DNA from: Centroberyx gerrardi
Taxonomy: Eukaryota > Chordata > Actinopteri > Beryciformes > Berycidae
Reading direction: 5' to 3'
DNA length: 64,000 bases
NCBI RefSeq assembly: GCF_048128805.1
Contig: NC_136005.1
Span: 17,758,260 to 17,822,259 of the forward strand
Position 1 is the first letter of the stretch. Every line of letters begins with the position of its first letter. The notes beneath the pieces were generated by a model. The model made no database searches. It was not told the origin of the DNA and saw nothing but the letters and a program-made list of their open reading frames with translations. Made by a program: the position numbers and the translations under genes. Positions 27,551-41,400 of the stretch are shown piece by piece.

Positions 27551-29610
27551 TCATGGGACTTTGGTGCGGGCCGAGGGCCAGTAGAGGGGCTTCGGCATGG
27601 ACACGTGGACACGGCATGTGGGACACGTCTGTTTCTTCCACAACCACTGCTCCATGCACTGAAACGCATTTTAGAGGAGATTAGTACATGTTATGACATG
27701 TAGTGCCGCTGCTGGAGTTTTGTAGAGCAGCGTCACCCAAAAGCATGTTAGGTAGCACAACATTTTCATGAATGTTTAATTATATAGGCCTGGAGGAGCA
27801 TAAATGTCCCACATTGTATTGATAAGCAAGACAGAAAGATAAAGTTAGAGTGCCAGATGTAACTAACGAAGCTGGTTTATGATTTCTGTATGTATTGATT
27901 TTCTTTACTGATGCCAGTAGCTAATTTCCAACATGCTGACCTACAATGAGCATAACAGGATCAGCACTCACCCCTGACCTGAGCTGTCACTCTATTCCTA
28001 GGTGTCACATGCCTTACTGTATTTTACACAGGCTGTATGTTGAACAGGCTGGACTATAATGAGTGACAGAGTACAGAGCAATTCCCTCTGGTTGAAAAGT
28101 TATAATGCAGGTAAAACCCCAAGCTGATAAATGCCCTTGTTAATTTATTCCCTTGTTTATTTATGCTTATAATGTAAAACACAAACACAAAAACACACAA
28201 AATTCAGGGGCTTCATTAAAGCTATCATAAAGATAAAGCAATCAAAATGATTAAAACAAGTCCTCTAAGCCTCGAGTGTGTGACTTGAAAACACAGTCCA
28301 GAGAAAACACACAAGCAAGTCACAGCAATTTAGACATCCTAATCTGATCTGTGACAAATGCAATATTTTTTTGTAACAAACTTTTAGCGTGGCAACTTGA
28401 AAATATCCCACTTGTGTGATATTTCAAACCATTCAATGAATGTAACCAGAAAGATATTAGCTACTTAGTCACTGAATAACAACTGAAAGTAGGATTACAT
28501 GACCTATGAACAACTTAAAGATATAGTGACATGCTTCATATGGTTGTCTACAGCACAGTAAATATAACACTTGTGAAACTTAAATATTTTCTACATATTG
28601 TGTATGAAAATGGTAAGGTTATGATACCGAGGCACATGTTCCTTGCCAGTGTTACAGTAGCATACATTTCAAGGCAGCAGGTAAATACAAGCTAATTCAA
28701 GCAGGATAAAGTTGTTGCATAAAAAAAAAATTGCATTACACCTATCTTGAATATTCAGATTCAGGGAGATTTTTTTTTATACATTTTTAGAAATTATGGT
28801 GGCAAGTACAAATTATGGTGAGTGACACGGAACAGAAAGAATAGGGGACGAGAGTTGATTTTGATCATAAACACCAGCTGAGATGGTGACAGGGTCCACA
28901 ACAGAGTTTTACAGTCTAGGCCTTGAGGTGGAAACACTTAAATGGCACACCGTCTAATAGTTTGAAATGTTCAAATAGGATCCTGATGTTCGGTCCATGG
29001 ATGTAAATCTCCCATCTGCCCCTTCCAAACTGTACACATCAGTGTTGCAAGTATCAGATCCTCCCACAGCATGATATCAGCGGTGCCTCCTCAGGGACAG
29101 CTGGCGGCGGGGTGGGTGGTACTCCTGCTCCTTGAAGAAAGGCTCGTCCGCTGACTTCCTCCTTTCATCCAAGCGTCTCCTCACCTCACCGGCAGCTGCT
29201 TCACTGCGGGGCGGAGCCAGCTCTGACCTCCGAGCCGCCTTGCACCCCCACCAACCAGAGACGACATGTGAGTGTCAAGTCCTCAAGACCGTGGAAGAGC
29301 TACAAGAGGGCTCCATGCTTCAACAGGGATTGGAGATGTGTTTTCATACCAGCTCACATCATGCAGTTTCAGGAATGAATCTGATTTCTCACATGCTGAA
29401 CACTGTGTGTACTGAGTGAATACGACTCTTCTGGATGGGGAAGGATAGAGCAGTATATACACACAATGTGGAATAGACATGCAAGGGATCCACTATGAAA
29501 AGATGTTTTACCTCTTTGTGGAAGCGGTGTGTGCAGTGCAGCTCTTGAACTCCTCCTCCGCTGTTACGCATGTCCTCATGACAGATGAGACACAGGTTGT
29601 CCCCATCATT
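27551..29610 (-). CDS. RING-H2 finger exons joined in frame to lnp1 (long form 3' end)
   Basis: Two minus-strand exons, 29610-29512 (33 codons) and 27658-27551 (35 codons plus TGA), have good splice sites and phase 0 at each end. Together they encode a complete RING-H2 finger: C-x2-C in CLICHEDM, 15 residues, C-x-H-x2-H-x2-C in CTHRFHKEC, 10 residues, then C-x2-C in CPTCRVHV. The last exon adds MPKPLYWPSARTKVP. The fold implies E3 ubiquitin ligase activity; the second half resembles the RING of DZIP3/TTC3-type proteins. The upstream lnp1 exon 30788-31033 also ends in phase 0, so a continuous LNP1-RING protein of about 202 aa from the internal Met (212 from the upstream Met) is predicted. The alternative is a separate small RING gene with its own unseen first exon. 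Confidence 0.75.
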
Positions 29611-32600
29611 CTGTAAAACAAATGAACAAGGATGAACTCTTCTTTTATTATTTGCATTCTGTACAACTGATGCCAGAAGCCGCTGACCATCAGGTGACAA
29701 CTGTTGTGATTGAGTTATACATGGAAGCATGGAAATGATAAAGATGAGCAAAAACTCAGCAACTCCTTTCCTTTAAAAATCTCTAAGAGCTTCATCATAA
29801 TCTATTTGTGAAACTTCTTACTGAATATGATTAGATGGAACCTCCCAAAGCTGATCTACCATTCGGTTAATGGATCACTTACAATAGACAGGGCCAGTAA
29901 TGTAATCTGTAAAAACTGCATACAATTTTATGAAGCTTTAGGCCTATTTCACCACAGCATTCACAACTACATTATGGCAGTGTTAGCCCTGTAGATCAGT
30001 AATTATTTTACACTTTTTTACTCAGTTTGCATTCACACTGCCCATGTGAAGGTGCTATAAACCATCAATCCATCATTTTGTCATTTCATTGAGTGTGCAA
30101 TGGGATCTAACATTGGAAAGCTATCTGTCCTATCTTACGGCATGGAAAATAAATTTTATTGTGGGTACAAAAAGAAGCTTGGCTTAGAGGTTATAAATGG
30201 AGACACACTGCCAGTTTCCCCGTTGTAAAAATGTATTACTTGCAGTAAGTATAATAGCTGAGCAACACTGATTGGCTTAGAGTACTCATGAATAGTGGGA
30301 GGTTACACCCATGGTGCCAATAATCTGGACCCAAATTTTGTTGGTATGTGATTCTATGGATTTTTTTGAGTATTCCTAGTGGTAGTAAAGATAGTACTTA
30401 AATCCTTTAAGAAGTTACATCGCATTAATATGCAATTTTCTTGCGTGAATATTGAAAGTATGAGACGATGTTTCTCAGTAGATACTAGGCTAAAGTTAAA
30501 GTGATAGCTAATGTGGAAACTGGAGGGATGGGGGGAACGGAGGAAGGGAGAGGAGGAGTGCAGTTCACTAAATTAGTTTATATTGTGTCATCAACATTTA
30601 TTTGATGAAATGGCATTTTAATGTCATCAAAAATTAAAAAAAGCAATGCAGCAGACATCACCAGGGCCGGGTCATGGAACAATTTAATGTGAATAAGCAA
30701 AATTACATGTTGAAGTCTGCATTAAAAACACCTAACGCCTGGATCGCTCGTCACAGTGCGCATAGTGACAGGTGTATCACTCCTTACCAGAGACATGGTC
30801 TTCTTGTCACGGAAACAGAGTCTCTTCTCAAAGGACTCTGTGAGCTCTGGGATGGTGGTGATGCGGCTCTCTGGGATGGCTGCCTTGGAGCGGCTGTTGT
30901 CGTCTGAGGAGGCGCGGCGGGCCCTGCAGTGAGGCCGCACCTCGCCCTTCTCCTCCCTTGTTTTGGTGTGGATGGGGGCGGGAGCCATCATCGCTGCATG
31001 GAGCTTGTTCAACTTCATGGCATTTAACTGTGACTGAGGACCACAGAGGGGATAACAAGTGTCACATTACACAACATTAGAACTTCTAACTTGTCCACAC
31101 TGATTAACATCTTCACAAAAGAGAAGCTGTGTGATGTTTAAACCCCAGACAGACTGTTCTGCTGAGCTTTGTCTGTGAATGGGGTTAATCACTAGTTATA
31201 TCCTTAAGTAACACGTTGGCAAAGCACCCAGCTAATTATAGGAGCATTGCCTCTTGACTCAAGCAAGTCAGTTCATTGATTCTTTACACAACAACTATAA
31301 TCTGATTATTATGTTTTTGGAGTGCTTGTTGCAAAACAGGTAAGTAGAAAATATGGTCAAAATAAAAGAAACACCAATGCAAAGTCTTCCTACTGGTGTG
31401 AGCTGAATATTCTGGTAAAGTCTTGGTCCGCTCATCACTCACTGGTAAACTTCAACGCTCTTGATGACTAAAATAACAATTGTGCCAAGATGCATTCCTC
31501 CCTGACTATTGTGAGACCCAAGAACAAGACAAGGGACAGTGGTTTGAAAAATATGATGTTAGTGAACGGCTTTGTGTACATGTGTAGGAGAATAGCATCT
31601 AAGACCGCACTTTCCTCTGCCAGCAAATTCAGTATTGGGCCACCAAAGCCTACCAATGTCTTGACTTTTATGAAGACATGCAGAACTGTTCCTCTACAAG
31701 AAACCCAATAAATTGGTGCTTGGTTTATGACAGTGGTAAACATCAAGCACAATTCCAAAATGTCCCATACATGATGCATTTGAGTTCATAACCAGTGACT
31801 GAGAAGACTACATTACATACCATAACATTATCATGATCGTCTAACCATGTTGGCGGAAGCGCATGACCATCACACAGTGAAATCACTCTTCTATTCCACT
31901 GAGCTGCCACAGTAAAGATGCTTGACTTGGGATAACAACCATCAATTGCTATGTTCCATAGCCCCTATAAACCATTTTATATGTTTGCATATTTCATTAT
32001 TTCTCTTCCCAGCTGCTTTAGATGTTGAACATGCCAGGCAACTGTAAGGATTTTCTTTGATGCAACATGGGAAAACAATGGAAGGAACTCACAAAGTAGA
32101 CTGAATGAAAGTGCAAAGCAGATCACATGACAATGCGTCATCACAACAAATTTTACAGCTATAATGAAATTAATGAAAAAATCCTACATTCAGCATTTTA
32201 AGGAATGGATGGACCAAAACCATGCAAGGAAACACTTCGCCTACAATTACACAGGCATCAGAAACCCTGATTGTGCAAAGACTTAATGTTGGTATTTCCT
32301 TCATTTTGACCGTACCCTGAACTAATCGTCTTGTCAGTGAAGCAGGTGCTGGGGAATTCCACATTTGTTGGTGAAATGAAAACAGAAAATTTCAACTGGC
32401 AGAAAAAATGTAAATTCAACTACACAAGTGCTGCTCTGTAGCTGAACCCTGACCTCTGACCTCCCGGAGGAGGGAGGCAGGTGAAAACATAATTCCCTTA
32501 TGGGAATGAAAAAAGTATCACACTATTTCATAAAATGCTGCATGTCCTCTATTAGACCTCTGACAAGCAAGAGGTTCATGGTTAAAAGACAGAAATTCCA

Positions 32601-33839
32601 ATGGGGGAATATGATTTCCTATCTTAACATTAATTTGATCTGTAGACAGTATTTACCCAGTAATACCTCTACAAGATACATATCACAACTCCAATGAACA
32701 GATACAACAAGACCAGATTTAAAACCAGGTCTGCATTCATTTGAAAACTTCCCATCAGTCACAGGGAAGCAGTGAACTGGACAGACATGTAAAGTCGGGG
32801 TGTGGCAGAATACTTGGTTAACCACAGTGTTTTTACCAAGTCAAGCCAGATGAACAAACATTGGAAACATCTTAGTTGTGGCTGACTGGACATCCAAAAA
32901 GTCATGCTTGACACCACTCTCTTTACTCATTACCAATGTTTTTTTTTAATTGTGTTTTTGTTGTAATTGTGCATGCTGCAACAATAGAGCAGGAAGTTAA
33001 ACTCAAGTTCCCAGTTACACAAGTATAGAATCAATTGTAACCAGTTAATTTTAAGCAAGAAATGTGTCAGTGTGTGTGTGTGCGTGTCATAGGTGCGTGT
33101 GTATGTGTTTGGGGGAGCATCATGTATGCGTGCTGGGTAGCTAACAGGTCAGGAAAACCTATTATCAAACTCTATAATAGACCTAAACAGCCTGCAGAGT
33201 CCTTAAAACAAAGTTTGTGTTTTCTATATTTGCAGAGAAGCTGCAGAGTTTATACACACATTACTCTGCTGTTATTCTCTGCCTTTATGAGATCATACTT
33301 ATATCTTTCTTATTCAAATTTCTTCTTTGACCTTTTCTGATTTTATATACTAACATAAACCTAATGGATATTATATGATTTTGATTAATTTAGGCATATA
33401 GGTGATTTGTTAATTTGTCATAAAAGTTAGTTGTATTTGCCAGTTGCTAAAGATTGCATCTATCTGGGTAAAAACACACTTTTCACTCTGTGGTCAGACA
33501 TTGTGGAATAAACTGATTTTGCTAATTGCACAAAAAGGATTTGTCTACAATGTCTTGCAACTGTTTGCATTGTATTTCAATGCAAATATATATTGCACAG
33601 TGTGAGTCCAATAAGACACATGTACACATCTACTAAACACTGCAGATTCTTACCTCACAGGGGAGTGATGCTCTTCGATCAGCTTGTGTCTTTGTTGGTC
33701 TTCTGAAGCTGCGTTTTCTTTCTCTGGAGTGTCCAGCTTCTGCTCCATGACCCCAGTAACTACTCATCCAGTTTGTGAAGTTACCGTCATCATCCTCATC
33801 ATTGTCCATAATAATAGCAGGCAGGAGCCTGAGAGACAT
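29077..33839 (-). CDS. lnp1: Leukemia NUP98 fusion partner 1 (short form)
   Basis: LNP1 is a small vertebrate protein of unknown function, first found fused to NUP98 in leukaemia. Exons in transcript order: 33839-33654, 31033-30788, and a terminal exon 29238-29077. Exon 1 carries an acidic start and FTNWMSSYWGH, matching the human FAKWMSSFWGH. Exon 2 ends with TESFEKRLCFRDKK, matching human SESFERQLCFRTKR. The terminal exon encodes a basic tail (EVRRRLDERRKSADEPFF, ending LSLRRHR). All junctions are phase 0. Starting at the inner Met (33809, MDNDEDDD, like human MEHKDDDD) gives 187 aa versus 178 in human; an in-frame Met ten codons upstream (33839) is also possible. The terminal exon is the least certain: its acceptor (TGCAAG) is weak. 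RING exons lie between exon 2 and this exon, and beyond it. Confidence 0.8.
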
Positions 33840-36800
33840 GATGGAGCTGCTGGGGAGCTTGTTGGAGCTCTGAGTCCAGGTACAAGAGATGCAGTCTGAC
33901 CCCAGCTGAGTGGTGCTGAGGGTGAAGACAAAGCTAAGCTGACCTGGTCAGGCTCTGCTGACAGGCAGTTGGTCCACTACACTGCACTGTCCCACAAGGC
34001 AAAGGTAACTTACTTCAATTAGATCCCTCTGGTGCCTAAGCACAGCTGGTGTAGTTCTGTTATTCTTGGATGATCCAGAAATAAACTGCAGAGCTTTTGC
34101 TCAAGTCTTTAAATAAGTGAATCCCCTATAATCTATTTAATGTCGCTGATAGAAAGTAAGAATGGAGGCGATAGGAATAAACAGGGAGGCGGGAGTCAGG
34201 GAAGGACAGCTAGTATTTTGGTAGTGGGTGGGGGTTGTGACTGCTGCTTTTAATCTTTCCATTACAGTCATGGGCCCGGGGGTAGACCACTGAAACTCCA
34301 ATTTCCCCATACTTTCCACTTGCTGAGTCCATCAAACCTGTCAATAATTATGGAGTGCAGGCAACTCTGTCTGCCCCTGTGTGTTGTGAGCCTGAGGCTC
34401 GTGTGATACAGGACAGAGAGGGACTGTAGCTTTTCATAGGGCAGTGGGTACCACCGAATCAGTGATGTATTTTTTGTTGCTTTTGCTTGACATGAAGGGA
34501 CTTCTCCCTGTTCAATTGTTGTCAAAAAACAGCAAGCACTGCTCCTAATATTTAGAAATGCTTTATCAAATTTGGAAAGTACAATTCTTTATGTTCTCAT
34601 ACATGACAGGTGTACAATGCACAGATTCAGCAACTGGAAAAGTAACAGTAGCACAAATTGGTACTGAAATATCCGTGGGCATATATAGCAACATATTGGA
34701 TAATGAGGTCGTGTCTCCCACCTGTTGTGGAACTAAAGTACATCCAGCTGATCTGTGGTCAGTTTGGTCCAGTCAGTGGTCTGACCTTCCATCAGCTGCA
34801 TGAGCGTCAAAGTTACAATGTACAATCTGAATCTCAGTTGTGCACCTAATGACCAGAAAATCTGAGTCAGAAAGACAGTTAATCCACTATAAGCCTTTAC
34901 ATAAATATAAAAGTCCTCATAAAATATTTTAGCCTAATAATAAAAAGATAAAAAAATAAGTCTATCTCCCTGTCTATCTATTTCAAATGCCCCATGCTGG
35001 AGTCTGCAGGTATCTGCACTTTTCATTACAATTCAACAGGTTCCTCTGACACTGAGATAAGAAAAACTGGCTTTGCAGGCTATTTAGGGACCAAATCCCA
35101 TTATCCCTCTTCACTAACTTGTGTGTTCTTGCAAATTTGCAAAATTGTGTAATTACTATGACACTTTGTATTTGTATGACACATAAACAACACAACAGGT
35201 ATTACACAGTTAAGTCAGCTGCCTTATATTCCATGAAGTCAACAACATGGCTCTGCACTGGAGAGACTAATATGTGAAGGGTCGGTGGAAATTACAGTTT
35301 AGACAACAAAACTAAACCCAACTTAACACAAGATGATCAGTTTGAATGAATGGAAGTATGCTGCTGAGGTTTAGACCTAAACAAAGCCAAACCCTCCTTC
35401 ACACCCTCACAAACTGAAAGGATCAAAATGTTGCTAATCATCTCAGTGCGTCGAGGCAGACTAATCTGGACAGACACTGTTAAGACACATTCATGCTGCC
35501 TTGTCATGTAACTCAGATCAGGACTGAGAACAAGATTACAGTAATCTTTTTTGGAGAGAAAAAAGTCAAAGTAATCCATTACAATCACTGCTACAGTAAT
35601 TACACATACAGAGGTGTTAGGAGAACTAACAATGTTTTTACATATCTTGAAATAATGGTTTACAATGGCTGTACATTATGATAAGAACAAAATTCAAATT
35701 ACAATGTAGTGGTGGGGGGTGGGGTCACAAAAAGGAGAGCAAAATTTGTTTACAATGGCATCAATAATCACTATATTTTCGTTATTATCAATCATATATT
35801 AAGAAATCACATTGACTAATGTTAGCCATTAATTGTTAGGTGAGTAATAGCAGAGGCTGATAAACTTAAGATGATTAATTAAAATGGCAAAATAGGATGA
35901 ATAAATCAAACTGAGAAATTATGGATAAAATACAAAAAGAAATAAAAACCTACTGGACACACAGAAAATCAAACAGGGACTCAAACCAGTCAGCCAGAGA
36001 ACAAAGAAAACTGAATTAATAGCTGAATTGATAAAGTGTAGCTGGGAAACTTCTCCCAGGTAGGGGAGCGCTTCTTTTCTGCTCCCTCGTCTTCTCGGTG
36101 GCCAGGTGACCACTAAGGCTGGAGAAGGCTAGCCCCTCTGGTATAAAAGTATCTGAAAGTAATCAGATTACATTATTTAATGTGAGTAATTCAGTGGAGT
36201 ATGTTTAAAGCTGTTTGAAGCAGGTAATCAATCATCTGTAATGTTTTATGTTTTGAAAGTAACCCTCCCACCCTCATCCAAACACCCCCCAACATTACAG
36301 AAGCACTCACAGGTCACAGGTTACTACTGAATATCTAGTGAGAGAACCAAACTAAGCTAAGCTGTGCTAACAATACACACAGTTCACAGAAATATCAGAG
36401 ACAGTCAGGAATAGCTGAAACATCAGACACCCTTACTGTAACCTTTGGTCAGTAGCCTACTGGCCTTTTCCTTTTCCTTTACCTTTACTTTTACTCTAAG
36501 GCCAGTGGATTAGTGAGCTTCACTGTAAAGCAACAACATGAACTCAGTCATTGATGGGATTTGCACAACACACACAGCAAATACAATATACAAGGTTATT
36601 GTGTCTCATCACGTGTTGCAGTTTAGTGGCAAAATTGATTTTATGGCTTTTCAAATCAAGCTGCTGTGCCTGTGAAGGATTGATCACTTGAAGCCATAAA
36701 CATGTTTAGAGCGACTTAACATGGACAAAAAATGTGCCCATGTATACATGGACAACATGGACTACTGTCTGGAGTAGGTTCAGATGAGGAGCCATAGTTT

Positions 36801-37247
36801 ATTCTTAATTTGGTGGAACGCCTGTTGTGGAACAGAATGAAAAAATAGATTGCCTAATACGTAAGTAGATTACAAGTCTTCCTTGAATTTACAGGACTCT
36901 AATGAATTAGGCCTACAGGGCATCACGTGGAGGGAGTAGTGATTCTAATACTTCTCTCTCAAAGAAAAGGTATATATTACTATAAAGGCATGTCTCTTCT
37001 TTACACATGCTTTCTCTAACCAGTCACCCATCAGTGTTGACTTTGAAAACTTGGGCAGCGCTGGGCACTGTTTCAGGACAGATGGCCTGGGGCACAAATC
37101 GAGTAGCCAGGCTCCAGCACTGTCCTGACACACCGGCACCAAGCTCTGAAATGTGACAGAGGAGATTGAAGCTGGCATTCACATACACACACAAAGTACC
37201 ACACACACACACAAACACACATGCACACACACACACATGCACACACG

Positions 37248-37292
<45 letters not shown>

Positions 37293-38486
37293 ATGATAAA
37301 TCCACATTGATTAGGATCAAATCTAGAGGGTTGGTGTTGAGGCTGAAACACTCACAATTTGAAAACAAAATAGCAAATACTATTTTAACAAAATTGTCTA
37401 CACACAGCACTGACATCTTGTGACTACAATAAGCATCTTCCACCACATCTTTTAACAAACATGTACAGAGATAGACATATAACATGTAGACGTTTAAATT
37501 CAGGAGGTCATCAGTTGGCAACAACAAACACATTCTGGATAGAGAGAGGCAGCAGCACTGCCATCTGGTGGCTGCAACCAGACAGCAATAGACATAAAAC
37601 ATGAAATAGGTTTTTGGCCTCCAGGTTAAAAAACCTGACTAATTTGTTAGGTATTAGGTTTGATAAGTAAGAAAAATGTGTTTCAGCCATTCGCCATGTT
37701 TCCTAGGTTCATGTTGTTGAGTCACAAAATTGGCAAGTATAAGAAGTGTAAAAACAGGGTTAAATGAAAAACAACTGTGTGAGCAGTTTATCTTGGATAC
37801 AGTGGGAAGAATTAAAATATAGATGAGGTGAAAGTATGAGAGATCGTTTAGTTCATTTAATTTTGTGCTTTTTGAATGTGTAGTTTAAATGCAAATGTAA
37901 TTTCTGTTTATTTTATTTTTATGTATTTATTTATTTACACTGTAGCAAGATAAAATGCCAGCCTAAATATTGAACTGCGCCTGGAGGCAGGATTCACAGG
38001 ACTATGGAAGTCAGTGAGGTTTCCACAGAGATGCCTCTAATGCCTCTTTTCAGTAGGAGCAATTTTATTAACGAGTGACAGGGTTGCTTAGACGGACTAC
38101 AAAATGTAACCGTTGAACTACAGCAGGAACCCTCCCCTTCCGCTGTCCCCCATGGGACCTTATTTCGGAAAAAATATGTACGGTAGTCAACGGCGAGAGA
38201 CAAATAATTGTTTGATCCCGTTTGAATTGTTTTGTCAATTTAAAAGATAATTTTGTAAGTCAAGAAAGTCGCAGTTTGTCGTAAAACTGTTGAAGTTATA
38301 GACTCCCATGGTCCCATGGTGGGCCACCGGAAGGGGGGGGACTTAGGCTCTCTATTTCGCCGTGTCCGCCAGTATCCCATGAGTCCACGGTGTTTCTGTG
38401 ACCTCGCAGAGAGTACGAGAAGAAGTGGCGTCTGGTGCAGCAGGTGCTAGCCGAGTATTAGCTGGCTAACCGTTGCGTGGTTGATC
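33840..38486. other. Divergent intergenic interval between lnp1 and tomm70
   Basis: The two genes are head to head. The first few hundred bases should hold the lnp1 promoter, and about 38290-38486 holds the GC-richer tomm70 promoter and 5' UTR, without an evident TATA box. In between I see AT-rich sequence, a long CA repeat at 37201-37289 and frames such as 37024-37602 that are produced by that repeat. No further gene is supported. Confidence 0.4.
37201..37289. repeat. (CA)n microsatellite, interrupted
   Basis: A tract of nearly 90 bases of CA/AC with ATGC and GC interruptions, ending in a long pure stretch. It creates spurious Val-Cys and His-Thr frames on both strands. Confidence 0.95.
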
Positions 38487-41400
38487 ATGGCTGCTTCAAA
38501 GCCGGTCGAACCGCAGTCCGGGACTGGGCTACCACGCTGGCAGCTAGCACTGTTAATCGGGACTCCCATAGTTCTGGGAGTAGGGGCGGTTTACCTATGG
38601 AACCGTAGCAGAACGAAGGAAAGAGGAGGAAAAGGAAATGGGGAGAGGAAAACCCCAGAAGGCAGCGCCAGCCCCGTGCAGGGCCAAGACGGCGCGGCTC
38701 GAGCCAGCCGGGAGCAAGAGAACATGGTACCGTTGCCTAGAGACACTTCACACTACTGTTACATGTCTTTTCCTACATTGGCGTGATCTGCCTTTGTGCA
38801 GTGCGTACAGTTTTCTGACTAAACTGTGTTTACCGTTAAAGTACAGTCAAGGACACCAACTGTCAGTTGCCTTAACGTCAGGTAGCCTGTTAGCAACCAT
38901 GGTGCACCAGTGCTGGATTAGCTGATGTTAGCGCGTAAGATAGCGTTAGCTAGGTTAACTAGCCTGGTTCAAAATGTCGACCTCCCTTCAAACCAAGCAT
39001 GATAGAGAAAATTGAGTGAGGACAAAATGTTTCAGTTGAACTGGCAGGTGACACAAGCCCTCGGGAATAACACGAGGGATAAAGCTCTTCTAACTTGTAC
39101 GTTAGTTGGGTAATTTTAGATGTTTTCCGCTGGCAAGCTATCCATTAGCAAGGAAGAGCAGAGGGGGCGGGGTTGGTATTAACTGTGAATCAATCTGCTA
39201 ACGTTACTGGTGGATATCTGAAATAGCCAAACAGGCCTACGGGTGGCTGTCATCTCATTCAGATAACGGTAACGACAACCAATTTATCCTAATATCTTTC
39301 AAAACGGGTTTATGGACAACATTTGCATTTATTTCATGAATGGGTAATGTGCAATACCAAACAGATGTTTGTTATTACGACCTGACTTGTCAATGAGAAA
39401 CCAGAGTTCAAGACTGTTGAAGACTCTTCTGGAGTGATTTTTGCCAATATGTTAATGTATTTTGCTCAATTCAAGCTACAGTAGGGCTATAATTGAACCG
39501 AATGCAAACAAGTCACTAATTTTGAGGCAGTTACTGACAGGTAAATTGCTAGTAAGAAGTTGCTTGGTGTGCATGTGTTTGTTTTTTTTGTCCAGTCGCT
39601 CCTGATACTAAGTGCATGTCCAGTCTGAGGCGCATCCACTTGAATAATTAATTTCCTAAAACCTAAGGTAAAATTGGAGAAAAGTATAGCCTATTCATAT
39701 CATCCAGGACTGTTGAGTATTTCTGTGCTGGAATATTGTAGTGATTATGCTTAAATCAGCATTATGTGTAGACATAAAGTTTGCATATGCTTTGTTACAG
39801 TGTTGGGCTTTCTGATTCGGTGGCCTTTAATCCTTGGCACTATGTTTGCAGGCTAAGCCTATTGCAGTGTAAGACGCATTGCCAAGGGACACTTAAATAT
39901 GTAGAGACACAGTCTTTTCAGTCCATGACCAGGTCCCTTGAGTCACAGAGGTTACCATTTAATTAAAAAAAAACTTGCCTTTTCCCCCTCTCATTTAGAG
40001 CCCTTTGGACCGGGCACAGGCAGCAAAGAACAAGGGCAACAAGTACTTCAAGGCTGGCAAGTATGAGCAGGCCATCCAGTGCTACACAGAGGCTATTGCC
40101 CTCTGCCCCACAGAGCAGAAGGCTGATTTGTCAACCTTTTACCAGAACAGAGCAGCAGCCTACGAACAGCAGGTTAGCACCACCGTCACAGAAAACGTGT
40201 TCAGCGATTGTTGTTAAAATGTAATACCTGATTTTGAACAATGTGAAAAAGCAACATGTTGATGTGAAAGAAATTTGAATGGTAGAATTGAAGTACGGGT
40301 GAAAAAAAAAATAAACATGCTGTATATCAAGACATGTATTTTTGTAGTAAGATAACAAGACGTATCATTTCAGATGAAGTGGGTAGAGGTGGTGCAGGAC
40401 TGCTCTCAGGCTGTGGAACTGAATCCACGCTATGTCAAGGCTCTGTTCAGGAGGGCTAAAGCTCTGGAAAGACTAGACAACAAGAAGGAGTGTCTGGAAG
40501 GTGAGACTCTCACCTGTTCTTTTAAAAGTGAATCTTAAAATGTGATGTTTATTCTACCCTTATTGTGATTGCTGAAGTGAGGATCAAGGATATTACTGTT
40601 TTTGTACACCCTGTGTTCCTCTAGATGTCACAGCGGTCTGTATTCTCGAGGCCTTCCAGAACCAACAGAGCATGTTGCTAGCAGACAAGGTACTGAAGCT
40701 GCTGGGAAAGGAGAAGGCCAAAGAGAAATACAAGGTATTTGCACACTTTTACACCTTTTTAATGACATTTGCTTGATTGTTATCTCCCTGAAATTGTCAC
40801 GGTTAACTCTTTTTTTTGTCTTTCTGTAGAACCGTGAGCCACTGATGCCTTCTCCTCAGTTCATCAAGTCCTACTTTAGCTCATTCACTGATGACATCAT
40901 CTCCCAGCCCCTGCAGAAGGGAGAGAAGAAAGATGAAGACAAGGACAAGGAGGGCGAGGCAGCTGAGGTCACTGAGAGGTCAGAGAATATATATGAAATA
41001 TAATATATAATATAATATGAAACTTATAATTCCACAGTTCGCTCCAAAGTCGCATGTGTTTGTAATGGTGTGTGGAAAAAGTAGGTTGACACTTGTTTGT
41101 TATCAGAGATGTGTGAAACTGCTCAGTATTGAGATGGAGAATTAGCATGAGTGCAGTGCAAAACTGGCATATTGCCCATACCTCCAAAACAGCCTGAGTT
41201 CTTTGAGGCATAGATTAAAGACGGTGCTGGACATGCATCGTGGTTCCTGTTGACTTCATAGTGTCACACACTCACTGCTGTTTGTTTGTTTTTGTTTTTT
41301 TGGTAGCATGCTCTTGCAGTGAATATCCTGTTCCGCCTCATTCCAAAGGTGATCTATCGGGTTGAGATCTGGGACCCTGTAATCAGCATGTTGCACCACA

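Noticed and set aside
30722-31018. Independent minus-strand gene starting at the internal Met of the 31 kb exon
   Set aside because: The frame is open up to a good acceptor at 31033/31034 and joins in phase to the lnp1 first exon; the match to human LNP1 spans both exons.
37024-37602. 192-codon minus-strand frame with a Val-Cys-rich stretch
   Set aside because: It is generated by reading through the CA microsatellite; its flanks have no recognisable protein features.
38481-38486. Start of tomm70 six bases upstream at TTG
   Set aside because: The ATG at 38487 aligns exactly with the human start MAASKPVE; a TTG start is unnecessary.
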